Shown in pieces: positions 34,096-44,510 of a DNA stretch of 64,000 nucleotides. Every line of letters begins with the position of its first letter. Position 1 is the stretch's first letter. Both the position numbers and the translations under genes were made by a program. This stretch comes from Cephalotus follicularis (taxonomy: Eukaryota; Streptophyta; Magnoliopsida; Oxalidales; Cephalotaceae), in NCBI GenBank assembly GCA_001972305.1, contig BDDD01005831.1:1-64000 (forward strand). The letters are read 5' to 3'. Under the pieces are notes generated by a model that was given only the letters and a program-made list of their open reading frames with translations, did not search any database and was not told the DNA's origin.

Positions 34096-35448
34096 TTGGC
34101 TTGCCTGACCATTGCCCATATTCAGAGGCGTCCATGGTTAATGGACAAGATCCGTGAAGCTCAGAGTGATGATGGAAATCTGCTCAAGATAGCTTTGAAT
34201 GAGCACGGAGGTTTAAAACCGGATTTCTCTGTTCGAGGTGGCGGATTGATCCGATATCAGGGTGGAATATGTGTTCCTAATGATAAAGAGCTAAAAGGTG
34301 AACTGTTGTCACAAGCGCATCGCTCCAGTTTCTCCGTACATCCGGGGAGTACCAAGATGTACTAAGATCTAAAGGTGAGCTATTGGTGGAACAACATGAA
34401 GAAGGAGATAGCTGAGTATGTTGCTTCCTGTTTGACATGCCAACAAGTTAAAGCAGAGCATCAAAGACCAGCTGGACTATTGCAACCGTTGCCTGTGGCA
34501 CAATGGAAATGGGAACACGTCACTATGGATTTTGTATCAGGACTGCCCAAAACGAGGAATAGCCGTGATGCTATATGGGTAATTGTTGATCGCTTCACCA
34601 AATCAGCTCATTTTCTTGTGATCAAGACGGATTATTCTCTCACACGGCTAGCAAATCTGTATGTTGCTGAAATTATAAAGCTTCATGGAGTACCAATAAG
34701 CATGGTGTCTAACAGAGACCCTCATTTTACATCACGGTTCTGGAAGAAAATACAAGAAGCTTGTGGTACTCAGCTTAACTTCAGCACATCTTTTCATCCC
34801 CAGACTGATGGATAGTCTGAGAGGACCATTCAGATTCTGGAAGACATGCTACGAGCATGTGTTTTGGATTGGGGTGGTAACTGGGAAGACCATCTACCGT
34901 TACTAGAGTTCTTGTATAACAACAGTTTTCATGCCAGTATTGGAATGGCACCGTTCGAGGCTCTCTATGGACGGAAATGTAGAACCTTGATCTGTTGGTT
35001 TGAAGTGGGCGAACAGAGTCTAGTGGGACCCGATCTTGTACAAGAGACAACTGAGAAGGCGAAGGCTATACGGGATAGACTTCTTACAATACAAAGCAGA
35101 CATAAAAGTTATACAGACCACCTCAGGCGAGAGTTGGAGTTCGTAGTGGGCAATCATGTATTCCTTAAAGTCTCTCTGACTAAAGGAATTATGAGGTTTG
35201 GCAAGAAAGGAAAGTTAGCCCCTCGATTTATAGGACCTTTTGAGATCCTTGAAAGAGTGGGTGCTATTGCTTATCAACTTGCCCTACCACCCAGCTTGGT
35301 GGGTGTACACGATGTGTTTCATGTTTCGATGCTGAGGGACTATCACCCTGACCCTTCTCATGTACTACAATGGGAGCCATTGGAGTTGAGAACGGATATG
35401 AGTTTCGAAGAGATACCTGTCCAAATTCTTGACCGACGAATCAAGTAG
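34096..35448 (+). pseudogene. Gyp-C integrase
   Basis: The HHCC zinc part (HRSSFSVHPGSTKMY, then stop, then YWWNNMKKEIAEYVASCLTC) is followed by the catalytic core: VTMDFVSGLPK, SNRDPHFTSRFW, and after another stop (TDG*) SERTIQILEDMLR. The C-terminal GPFEILERVGAIAYQLALP module and [19 protein letters not shown] are in the open frame 34846-35448. The two in-frame stops are the main lesions. Confidence 0.9.
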
Positions 35449-35591
35449 TTAAGAAGAAAAACCATTCCGTTGGTAAAGGTATTGTGGCAACACCACGGAA
35501 TGGAAGATGCTACCTGGGAAAGAGAAGATGATATGCAGGTTAAGTACCCGCATTTATTCTCATCTTACGAAACCTCGGGACGAGATTTCTA
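35449..35591 (+). pseudogene. Gyp-C chromodomain-like tail
   Basis: After the stop following ILDRRIK the frame reads KTIPLVKVLWQHHGMEDA, then TWEREDDMQVKYPHLF. This matches the C-terminal chromodomain-like module of Tekay/Del chromoviruses, thought to guide integration to heterochromatin. Assignment rests on my memory of the family pattern. Confidence 0.6.
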
Positions 35592-35605
35592 TAAGGAGGG
35601 GAGGA
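35592..35605 (+). other. Gyp-C polypurine tract
   Basis: TAAGGAGGGGAGGA lies immediately before the 3' LTR. Confidence 0.9.
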
Positions 35606-37741
35606 TGTAATGGCCCTAAATATTATAAGGCATTAATATTGGGCTTGGGGAACTATTCTTCCCATTGGGCCGATTTTGGATTATGACATTTTATGGCATT
35701 GGGCTCTATAGTGAAGGGATGTATGAGAGGCCCAATTGGAGTTGTCAGCCCAAGACGCTAAACATGGCCTGCATCCGTTGGATATTGTCTGGGAAGTTCT
35801 GGATTCTTCCTCACATGTGTATAAAATGTTGATGATAGTTGGGAGACACGCTTTTGGCATTTTTCCTTGCACACTCTCTACATAAATCAAGAGAAAAGTG
35901 AGAGTAATTGGAGATGGGGCCAGATGTTGGAAAAATGAAGAAGAAGACAAGTCGGGGCCTTCCTCGTGGAGACCCTGCCCCTACATATAAATATTCATCT
36001 CCTAGAAGCAAGGGAGATCGTAAAAGAGTGAAGGGAATAGGCAAGCTAGCGCGTGTAGCAGTTCCTGACCTGGAAGAAGTCCAGAATTCAAGAAGGGACT
36101 AGGCCATCTCCGTTTCCAACCGTTTTCTAGGTAGGTTGCTTCATGTCCGAGTGGCTACCAGCATGTGTGTTTGTGTGTGTTGTTGTTTGCTTGGTTGATT
36201 CAATGTATGTGTTGTTGTGTGTTGTTCTTGTGTTTGTTTGTGTCTGTTAGATTAGGATTTTTGCCCTTCCCTGTTGAATTGATACTTTGACGATGCCTTA
36301 GTGCTTGGAAAGCAGTTAGAGATTAAGTAAATGCCTGGGCAGGACTGTGCACCCGACCAGTGCTAATACGTCCGAGGAGGACTAAGTGTCCTACCAGTGC
36401 TAGTACGCCAGAGGAGGATCACGTACCCAACCAGTGCTAGTACATCTGGGGTTGAGCATAATGCCCGGGGAGAATATTGCCCTAGGAGCCGAGGTGCCCA
36501 AGTATGACTTGTCCGAGAAGGCTAGTCCATATGTGCTGAGCAGGCCTGTCCATAAGGTCGTCGAGCATAACTAGCCCTCCTATGCCAAGCATAACTAGTC
36601 CGAGGACCTCCTCAATCATAAAGGCCATGGGTGACTAATGCTTTGGAGAGGATTATTCCCTCAAGCGTAAGAAAGAATGAAGAGTGAGGTAGAGCGCCTA
36701 AGGAGTGCCAAGCCATACCAAGAGTCCGAGCATAGCAGAGCAGAGTTCCTCCTCTACCTAAAGGATTTGTATAAAGGCAGACCAAGTATAAGTATGGGGA
36801 GCAATGTATAGCTCTAAGGGCGCCGAGCGGATGAAGGGTCAGTGCATTGCCGAGCAGAGTTCCTCCCCTGCCAAAGGATATATGATGGATAAGAGACGTC
36901 CTATGATAGGTGAACTTAAAGAGTGAATCCACATAGAGATCGTCCCAAGCAGTGAGCCCAAATGAGGAGAATTTCGTCGAGCAGGTGAACCAATGGGGTA
37001 AACTCTGCTAGGTAGGTGATCCTCGGGTGAACTATCTAGAAGGGTGAACTTAAGGGTGAATTCCGTCAGAGCAGGTGATCCAAAGGGTGAACCGCCAGAG
37101 CAGGTGAACAAAGGGTGAATTCCGCTCAGAAGGTGAACCCGGAGGAGAATTCTGCGGGCAGGTGAGCCCAGAGGTGAACCTTATAGACGACCAAACCATA
37201 GGATACCGGACTTGTCTCCTCTGTAATGTATGTGTATGGATTGACTTGAGTAGAGTAGTCCGTGGACAAGGAATGACTTATATGTTATGATATATTGAGG
37301 TCTGCACTTATGTTATGGCATGCACGCATTTCCTCTGTTTTCATTGTTTCCTCTGGTATGTGTCGTACATGTGGTTTCCTACACAACCCCTTGGGTTGCT
37401 GACCCATTCTCTGAATGGGCCAGGTGCAGGTACAGGTCCAGGCTTTAGTGGAGCATCTCAGCAGCAGCAAGGATAAAGAGTAATGTAAGTTCCTCCTCCT
37501 CAGCAGTGCGCTTCAGTGGACGGATTTGCAAAGTATAATTATGTATTTAATTATATAACCTGCTGGTTTGTAGTAGAGTATTTTCCTTATTTTGAACTGG
37601 GTCTGTATATCCACACATTATATAAATGATTTATGATGATTTTTATGTTTTAATTTTTTTATGGTTTGACATTGGACAAGGAAATGTACGGATTGCCACG
37701 TGTCGGGTCATGGGGCCCAACCCACGATTCGGGGTGTGACA
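35606..37741 (+). repeat. Gyp-C 3' LTR
   Basis: Begins TGTAATGGCCCTAAATATT and ends GATTCGGGGTGTGACA, 2136 bp. It differs from the 5' LTR by point changes and by gains and losses of the internal short repeats. Confidence 0.92.
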
Positions 37742-38114
37742 GCCTCTCTCTTTCTCTCTCTCATACAATCAAGTGTTGATAGATTATGAAGCAATTATGT
37801 TGGAGATTGAAGTTTGGTGTGGATACATTGGAGGCTTTCTATACTTGGAAGCTAGAACCGTTTCAAACGTTCAACAAGTAGCTGTGCTTTTGGAAGCAAG
37901 AAGACACAAAGGAAGAAAGAAGCAGCCGCTCCAATCATGTGGGTAATTCCGCATGCTCCTCACTATTGATTTATATATAACTATATATGTATGCTCAAAA
38001 GATCCTGGAAACGAACCATATGGCTTGATATTCATGAGATGATCAAACAACATATATATTAGGGTTTTATGCATCTAGATATTTTATTGTATAAATCGCC
38101 ATAAGGGTCCAAAA
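37742..38114 (+). mobile_element. Copia-1 3' LTR, piece 4 of 4
   Basis: Starts with the duplicated GCCTC and follows the 5' LTR (1530-1904) closely. It ends GGGTCCAAAA near 38114, a degenerate form of GGTTCCAACA. The four pieces add up to about 1.75 kb, close to the 1.85-kb Copia-2 3' LTR. Confidence 0.88.
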
Positions 38115-40443
38115 CTCGCTACATGGGTCTTATAGAAAGCTTAAGAAACTAAGACATTGCACGAATTTAAGTGGATAAATTTTTTATTGATCTCATGTGC
38201 AATTTGATAAAATTATATCTTCTCATATTTAATGGTGTTTAATTTGACCAAGATACTACTTCATTAATACCAAGATGTCCACATGACAAGCCTTGATTGG
38301 TCGACGAATTTTTATCATATCAGTTACATTTCGTAGGAGTATGGGTCATGTCTCAGGTCACGGGTTCAAATCTCATCTCCTCAACAGTCATTTAGCAAGT
38401 TAACTAGTAATATTTATAAAGAGAAATAAGATTTATAGTCACATAGTGATAAACTTTTATTTTGTCATCCCATCTTATACCACTTAATATATTTAAATTC
38501 AATAGTCTTGAAACATCTGCACTCCGTAGACTATGTGATATAAATCTATTGAGTAAGATGGGATAGCATTTTTAAAACCTTGCCACCAGGTGACAATCGA
38601 GGTATTAGAGCATTATTTGGTGTTGGATTACTTGGCTGTTGTATCATTAATAAAAGGACCGCTTCTCAAACGTTTAAATAAATACATTAAATAGACCTAA
38701 GTACATGAGCACTATGTTAATGGAATAAGTATTAAACTCTTAATACATTTTATCATGCACTCTCTCCTATTTGTACGCATGGAGTTTCCTGGTTATCTAT
38801 CCTAGAAATGTAGGTTTTTTTCTCAATTATCCCATAAAGAGATTGTGAGATACACTATAAGAGCATACTTCTTCTCACAATAAGTATCATCGTTTGGCAT
38901 ATTCATCTTTGTGCGGGTTATTCATGCGGTCAGTACGTGAGTTCGATTTTGGTAGTGAAGGAAGTTCTTGGACGTTATTGCACGTGCAAGTTGACCCGAA
39001 GAACGTGAGTCTGCTTGGAAAGGTCCTGGAATAATTGATAATGGCTCCTAGGTTTTGCTAGAACATGTTTAATATTCTGTAACATGCTTATCACATTGTT
39101 TCATGAGTTTTGGTGAAAACAAAAGCTTAAAGGGCCATTAGTGGTGATTCTCTAAAACAAGTATATTAAGCTTTGGTTTTAATGTGAAATGACACTTACA
39201 TGTATTAAATTAAATTTGGAAGTTATTTGGTTAAATCACTGAGTGTATATTAAGTAATAAGTAACCCTAGTTGATAAACTTGAAACTTGGATGAATTATT
39301 TCTCTCTGTAAACCTTGTTTTTTTTTGTTCATTTAATAATATGCTTTCCATCAGTATATTATAAGCTTCATTTTGATAAAAATGAGGAAGATATATGCTT
39401 GCAAATTTTGGATATAAAAACTGAAGAATTTTTTTTAAGAAAAGACGATTCAGTTGCGCATGAAGAAGATGCCTACAATGGTTTCACTCTAACAAAGAGT
39501 GAGTGAGGGAGTGTTTCACTGATCGGATTGACTGAAAAGCGCTTATGAGGATACAAAGGCTTTTCTCAAATAAAACAATAAAAAATAGAATTTTTACCAC
39601 GAAGAAGTGTGTTCAAGCACGTGCAACCACTACGGTGGTCCGTTTTGGCCATAGTTTGAACGGTCGGACTTAGAAAAATATTCATCATTTTTTTGGATAT
39701 CTTTCGGAAATTTTTTAAAGCTGTAGTTATTTTTTATGATTTTTATTGTGAAAAAATTGAAAAATGTTTTTTAACTTTTGTGGGTTCAATGGCAAGAGGG
39801 ATCACCCACGTAGTTAGCAGCCTAGGAGTACACACTTGGTGTTTTCCACTGTTTATAATTATTAATATTATTTAATTTTTATTAATTAATTGATAAATTG
39901 TATACAACTAAAAAAAATTGGGAAAAATCATGAAAATAACTTTTTTAGTTTATGTGATATTTTGGAACCTCTATATGCTGCCATAATTTTTTTTTGGATA
40001 TAAGCGAATTTTTTACTGAATTAACTGATGTATTATTTGCATAAAATTTTAGAAAATTGAGAAAATTATGAATTCAACGTTTAAGGTCAGAATAATATTC
40101 TGAATTTTGTAATGACACAATTTCATAATTACGAACCTGTTTGAAAATTAACTAATTCATCTAGATTTGTTAAAAAAAATGTTTATTGAAATAAATATTA
40201 GTGCATCCAAAATAAATGTTAGATTTTTATGTTTAATTTCTAAATGTTATTGAAATCCGGATAAAATGCCTATAAATTAGTTAATTGAGCGGGAGTTTGT
40301 CAAGTTGAATTTTTTTGTAAATCCTTGAACATATAATTAAATGTTTAGACATAATTAATTTAAAAATTGTAATGGAAGACTTGCAATGGATGATGATTAA
40401 GAGCAATATTCGATCTTGTAGCTTGTTTAATATTATCATTGTT
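38115..40443. other. Unassigned AT-rich sequence
   Basis: Lies between the end of Copia-1 and LTR-E. I find no protein family, splice-supported exon, RNA gene or repeat copy of anything else in the window. The longest frames (39315-39506, 63 codons; 39693-39875, 60 codons) have no recognisable motif. GGTTCAAATCT at 38363 resembles a Pol III B box, but no A box or tail supports a SINE. Confidence 0.6.
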
Positions 40444-40739
40444 TGTCACCCTCCTCCCGACAGGATCCGAATACCCTGCCAAGATGAACGTGACAAACCC
40501 CGTATTTGAAAATCTCCATGTGGTTTCTTAAATTTGTTCGAAAACCATTTAAGACCTATAATTCTTTAACGTAATTTGAAATCTATTAAACACAAAACTA
40601 TTCAAGAAACACTTATATATGAATATATCTATACTATTATAAACATAGAAGCATAGTTTCCTTAACAATGTGAAAATAAATTAACTCTTAAAATTTCAAG
40701 AAAATCAGATATATAATATCCGTATACCGGACTATGCCT
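40444..40739 (-). mobile_element. LTR-like sequence (LTR-E), part left of the CACTA
   Basis: On the minus strand it ends CGGGAGGAGGGTGACA at 40444, the form of a gypsy LTR end, and contains ACGGGGTTTGTCACG. It is cut by the CACTA element at 40739/40740 and resumes at 51276. Part of it is related to sequence inside the CACTA (42057-42190). No internal region or clear target duplication is seen. Confidence 0.45.
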
Positions 40740-40751
40740 CACTACTAGAAA
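40740..40751 (+). repeat. CACTA left terminal inverted repeat
   Basis: CACTACTAGAAA matches the right end exactly over 12 bases; similarity continues loosely (AAGGACATTTGCCGACC versus CAGGGGATTTAGCGACC). Confidence 0.93.
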
Positions 40752-40761
40752 AAGGACATTT

Positions 40762-41350
40762 GCCGACCACCAAAGCGGTCGGGAAAACAATAAAAACGGT
40801 CGGCGAAAGGTTTCCCCGACCGCAATAGCGGCCCCTTATAAATGGGTCGCCGATTATAGCCCGACCGTTTCCCCGACCGCCTTTATCATTTGCTGACTGC
40901 ATATGCGGTCGGCAAGGGAAGCGGTTGCTGTTGATCGGTGTCAGAAAATGAATTTTATGAGGGTTTACCGACCGCTAAAGTCGTCGGACAATGTTGTAAG
41001 CGGTCGGGAAATGAAATATATTTGTCAAATTAAATTGGTTTTATAATGGTTCGCCGACCGTAATAGCGGACGGCTAATCTCTAAGCGGTCGGCGAATCAA
41101 ACATAAATTGTGAAACTAAATTAGTTTTGTGATCGTTCCCCGACCGATATGGCGGTCGGTGAATCTTTATGCGGTCGGCAATTAACGATAATTTTTAAAT
41201 TAAATTAATTTTATAAGGATTTGCCGACCGCTTTAGGGGTCGGCAAATATTCAAGCAGTCGGGAATTTTCAATAATTTTGAAATTGAATAAAATTTTACG
41301 AGGGTTCCCGACCGCCGTGAGCGGTTGGGAAAGATTGAAGCGGTCGGTAA
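40762..41350. repeat. CACTA left subterminal repeats
   Basis: Roughly 20 copies of the 8-10-bp motif GCGGTCGG(CG/GA) in both orientations, often as facing pairs such as CCGACCGC...GCGGTCGG 15-30 bp apart, separated by AT-rich sequence. Typical of plant CACTA ends where transposase binds. Confidence 0.88.
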
Positions 41351-41757
41351 ATTAGAGTAAGAGAATTATATAAATTTTGTTACAATGGTTGTTGTGATCA
41401 GTCACTTTTGATCTATTATAAGTTAGATTATTTGGTGGACAAACAACCACTACGATGATTTGCAATTAATATTTTCTTTGATTTCTATGTGCTGATCCAA
41501 AGATTGCAAGTACGTGAGCAACCGTATAAAAGAAAAATTGCCAATTAATTAGAAAAAAAAAATTGACAGGAGTGAGTCTTTTTAACAAGCTTATACCACT
41601 TGTTATACAATTTTTTGATATAATTATAAGAAATATGATCCACTCAAAATTTACATCCTAAAATCTACAATATGTCAACCGATTTATAGCAATTTGTGTA
41701 CAATTAGGCTGCAATATATACATGACACTAGCAGTTGCAATCTAGACAGTAATTAAC

Positions 41758-41858
41758 CTCCTTTTGTTCAAGTCTCTTATCCAGATCTTTGAGTTCCATA
41801 TCCAATGTTTCTTGAAGAGAAGAATGTTCTAGCTCCCTTTTCTTATCTTCAATATCAT
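41758..41858 (-). pseudogene. Captured coiled-coil exon, possibly kinesin-4
   Basis: A 101-bp segment bounded by a splice acceptor (TATATGCAG) and donor (GTTAATTA) is open in one frame: two bases, then 33 codons. It reads DIEDKKRELEHSSLQETLD, then MELKDLDKRLEQKE, a charged heptad-type coiled coil. From memory it resembles the stalk of plant kinesin-4 (FRA1/KIN-4) proteins, but I cannot verify that. No neighbouring kinesin exons are visible. It lies between the left subterminal repeats and the transporter fragment, in the same orientation as the transposase. Confidence 0.5.
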
Positions 41859-42056
41859 CTGCATATAAACTGAAAAAATTAAACATGCATACATTTGCAT
41901 ATCTAGCTCAGAAAACACAAATAGATTCCAAGATCTTTAGCAAACAGAAAGATCACGCATGATGTATAAACATTTAGCTCGGTATAAGTCATACTCCAAT
42001 AAGTGTTATAAATATAAACATTTAAATCAAAGTCAAGCAAGCAAAAAAATCAACTC

Positions 42057-42134
42057 AAATAAATTCTAACTCTTAAATTCTCCCAAAAATCGGGCATGAT
42101 GTATTCGTTTATCGGACTATGCCCCCTGTAAAGA
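42057..42134. repeat. 78-bp direct repeat, copy 1
   Basis: Matches 43152-43229 at 76 of 78 positions by my count (GG versus AA at one place). The sequence to its right (to about 42190) is related to the LTR-E sequence flanking the CACTA. Together the two copies bracket the transporter fragment. Confidence 0.9.
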
Positions 42135-42372
42135 AAAACACAGTTGGTATATTTGGGCTCAGCCTTGAGCAGACCACACCTAAATCTAAATCATATCATT
42201 CTAATCTCAATTAATGATGGATTGATGAAATCCAATTTGGATTGATGAAAATCATATTTATGAGAAAACACATATTGCTCAGCCCTCATATTTATGAGAA
42301 AATCATATTTTTTTTCTACATCTTGAGCGCATCCTATCACTGAAAGATGTGTTCTTACTAATGGGATATCTA

Positions 42373-43080
42373 ACTTATCATCTCCGCCAATTGTGAAACA
42401 TCCATAAAAAAAAGCCAACACTGCAGCAAGAATACTAGTTGTTATGGTGCTCTTAATTGGAACTTGGGTGCATTTACCGATGTCTAAAAAGAACGAAGGC
42501 AGCAATCCATCTCTAGCCATCGACATTAAGATTCGCGACTAAAGAAAAAAAGAGAGACGTAAAAAAAAAAGTGTATCCGTGCACTATTTCCACCATTGGT
42601 ATACAAACAAGTACAAATTATCTCACATGCAATGTAAGCAAGAATCTTCAAATGAAGCAATTATTTTATTTTAGAGAAGTTCACTCTAGCCAAAATCTAC
42701 TTCAATACTCTGCCATAGTTAATTGAAAATAAAAGTAGGAGCTTTTTGCATACCTGAGCAAGAATCGAACCCATCAAACTTGCACAGAGTGCTGTAACAG
42801 CTCCAGTCGTCAATATATACCTGCAATCAAATGGAGTTCAAAGAAAGGCCTTCATATTTCGAGGAGTAAGGTACCCCAACAAACTATAAGCAAAATAATG
42901 TACTTACACTGGCCATTGCATCCCACAGGTAGAGAACGCAATAGAGATAGGGGTGTCCGGATCCAGAGCATAATACGGTACTAAGCCAACAATAACAGCG
43001 GATACAAGCATATATAAAACACAACATATGGACAAAGCTATCCCTATACCCAGGGGCAAATCTCGATGAGGATTCTTTAC
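42373..43080 (-). pseudogene. Captured cationic amino acid transporter exons
   Basis: Three exons of a plant CAT-family (APC superfamily) membrane transporter lie in order with introns kept. Exon 1 (42908-43080) reads KNPHRDLPLGIGIALSICC, then LYMLVSAVIVGLVPYYALD. Exon 2 (42754-42820) reads YILTTGAVTALCASLMGS, then ILAQ. Exon 3 (42373-42538) reads SRILMSMARDGLLPSFFLD, then CTQVPIKST. Acceptors (TTACAG, TTGCAG, CTTTAG) and donors (GTAAGT, GTATGC) are canonical and the joined frame is continuous. In exon 3 an extra T in a run of eight shifts the frame before MDVSQLAEM. The fragment covers about four helices in the middle of the protein and cannot transport by itself. Confidence 0.88.
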
Positions 43081-43151
43081 CTGTAATTATGAGTGAGAAA
43101 ATTGGTCAATGGTAAGGTTCAAAACTTCTGAAGAGAAGCCAAGATTTCCCG

Positions 43152-43229
43152 AAATAAATTCTAACTCTTAAATTCTCCCAAAAATCAAGCATGATGTATT
43201 CGTTTATCGGACTATGCCCCCTGTAAAGA
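43152..43229. repeat. 78-bp direct repeat, copy 2
   Basis: Joined directly to the end of the DUF4216 coding region and followed (minus strand) by transporter intron sequence. See copy 1 at 42057-42134. Confidence 0.9.
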
Positions 43230-44401
43230 GAACCTTCATCATCATTAGGACCAATATCATGTAATCGTGCACGCGTGATATCATCTACTTGTAACACCTC
43301 GTCTAGTCCAGGGGTGGTGTCATTAGCTGCAACATATTCCTTAACATTGTAAATGCTCCTGGCCTTAGTCGTGACCACCGTAAGCCAATTCTTGTATTTC
43401 TTTTTGTTTGTCACGCTAGGGACATAGAAGACCTCCACAGCTTGACTTGCCAACACAAACGGCTCGTATGTCTTAAGCTTCCGTGAGGGATTGACACGGA
43501 CAATACCAAACTCATCCACCCATGTACCTCTTTCTGTAGGGTCAATCCAGTCACATCGAAACAAAACAAGACGATTATTGTTACCCTGGAATTCGAGTCG
43601 AATAACATCAACCAAAAAACCATAGTAGTCACTAGTACAACTTTCATCTCATATGCTTCCCTTGATCATCACCCCACAATTATGGGTTACTTGGTGATCA
43701 GACGCAAACCTAGTCTGAAATTTAAATCCGTTACACACATAGCCAGACCAACTACAAATTGATGTATATGGTCCCGAGGCTAGCTGTCGTAACCGTCAAT
43801 CCACAGTCATATCACCGCTAACCTAGGAAAAAGGCGAATTCATGGTTATATTAGGATCAAAATGCTTGAAACATTTCTAGTTGACAAAAATAATGTCCAC
43901 TCAATGCTAGCTAGATACTTACTCGTGATTGAAACCACCCTACAAAGTCTTTCTCTTTCTCTCTTTCAATTGCTTCATTTGTGATGTATGGATTCAAACC
44001 CCGTAGACTTTCTTCATATTCACTACATGGCATTATATAGTTAATAGGATAAAAAATAAAAACTTATCATAGTGGGCTAAGATACTTAAGTAATGAATTG
44101 TCCAGCTTCTTCGCAATTTAAGAGTATGTACAAGTAAGCAGCTTTGTAGTCCACGTGACTCATATAATCTTTTGACATATCTCCAAGTGGAGTACCTGGA
44201 TGACAAAATATAGCCAATCTCCCATGTGACAGAATTTCACCCCCATCAAAGTTCCGCACAATTCGATTTAACTTCGATGGGGTGTCGTGGTCAAAGAAAT
44301 GTGTGGCAAATGTCGTAAGTTCCTCAATGAGGTATGCTTCTGCTATTGATCCTTCAACTCGAGCTTTGATCGTCACCTTTTTCTTTAGGTCATGAAATTC
44401 T

Positions 44402-44510
44402 CTAGGATTGATTAAAAAGAAAGTTCATATATTTAAGCTTGCAATATACTACAAATATATATTAAAGTTAAATTACTGGTTCAAAAATGATAGCGTAAAT
44501 AAATTTGCAC
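44402..44510 (-). other. Transposase intron
   Basis: GTGCAAATTT...AATCCTAG, 109 bp. Splicing joins WMYPIER to EFHDLKKK in frame, matching the usual protein order across the TNP2/DUF4218 boundary. Confidence 0.75.

Larger units (their letters stand above)
28652..37741 (+). mobile_element. Gyp-C: full-length decayed Ty3/gypsy element
   Basis: A 9.1-kb element with LTRs 28652-30692 and 35606-37741 and internal order gag, zinc knuckles, protease, reverse transcriptase, RNase H, integrase, chromodomain-like tail. GCCTC occurs on both sides (28647-28651, 37742-37746). It is a different family from Gyp-A/B: the LTRs are unrelated, contain other repeats and lack the TCGA arrays. The C-terminal motif fits the Tekay/Del chromovirus lineage (inference). 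Confidence 0.93.

Noticed and set aside
38336-38400. tRNA-derived SINE
   Set aside because: A B-box-like GGTTCAAATCT is present, but I could not find a convincing A box at the right distance, a tail or flanking duplication.
42191-42526. An independent 111-codon gene
   Set aside because: Its first half is transporter exon 3; the rest arises from a frameshift and readthrough into downstream noncoding sequence.
43106-43229. Novel C-terminal extension of the transposase (SLYRGHSPINEYIM...)
   Set aside because: It is encoded by the 78-bp repeat and then intron sequence of the captured transporter, so it is a by-product of the rearrangement.
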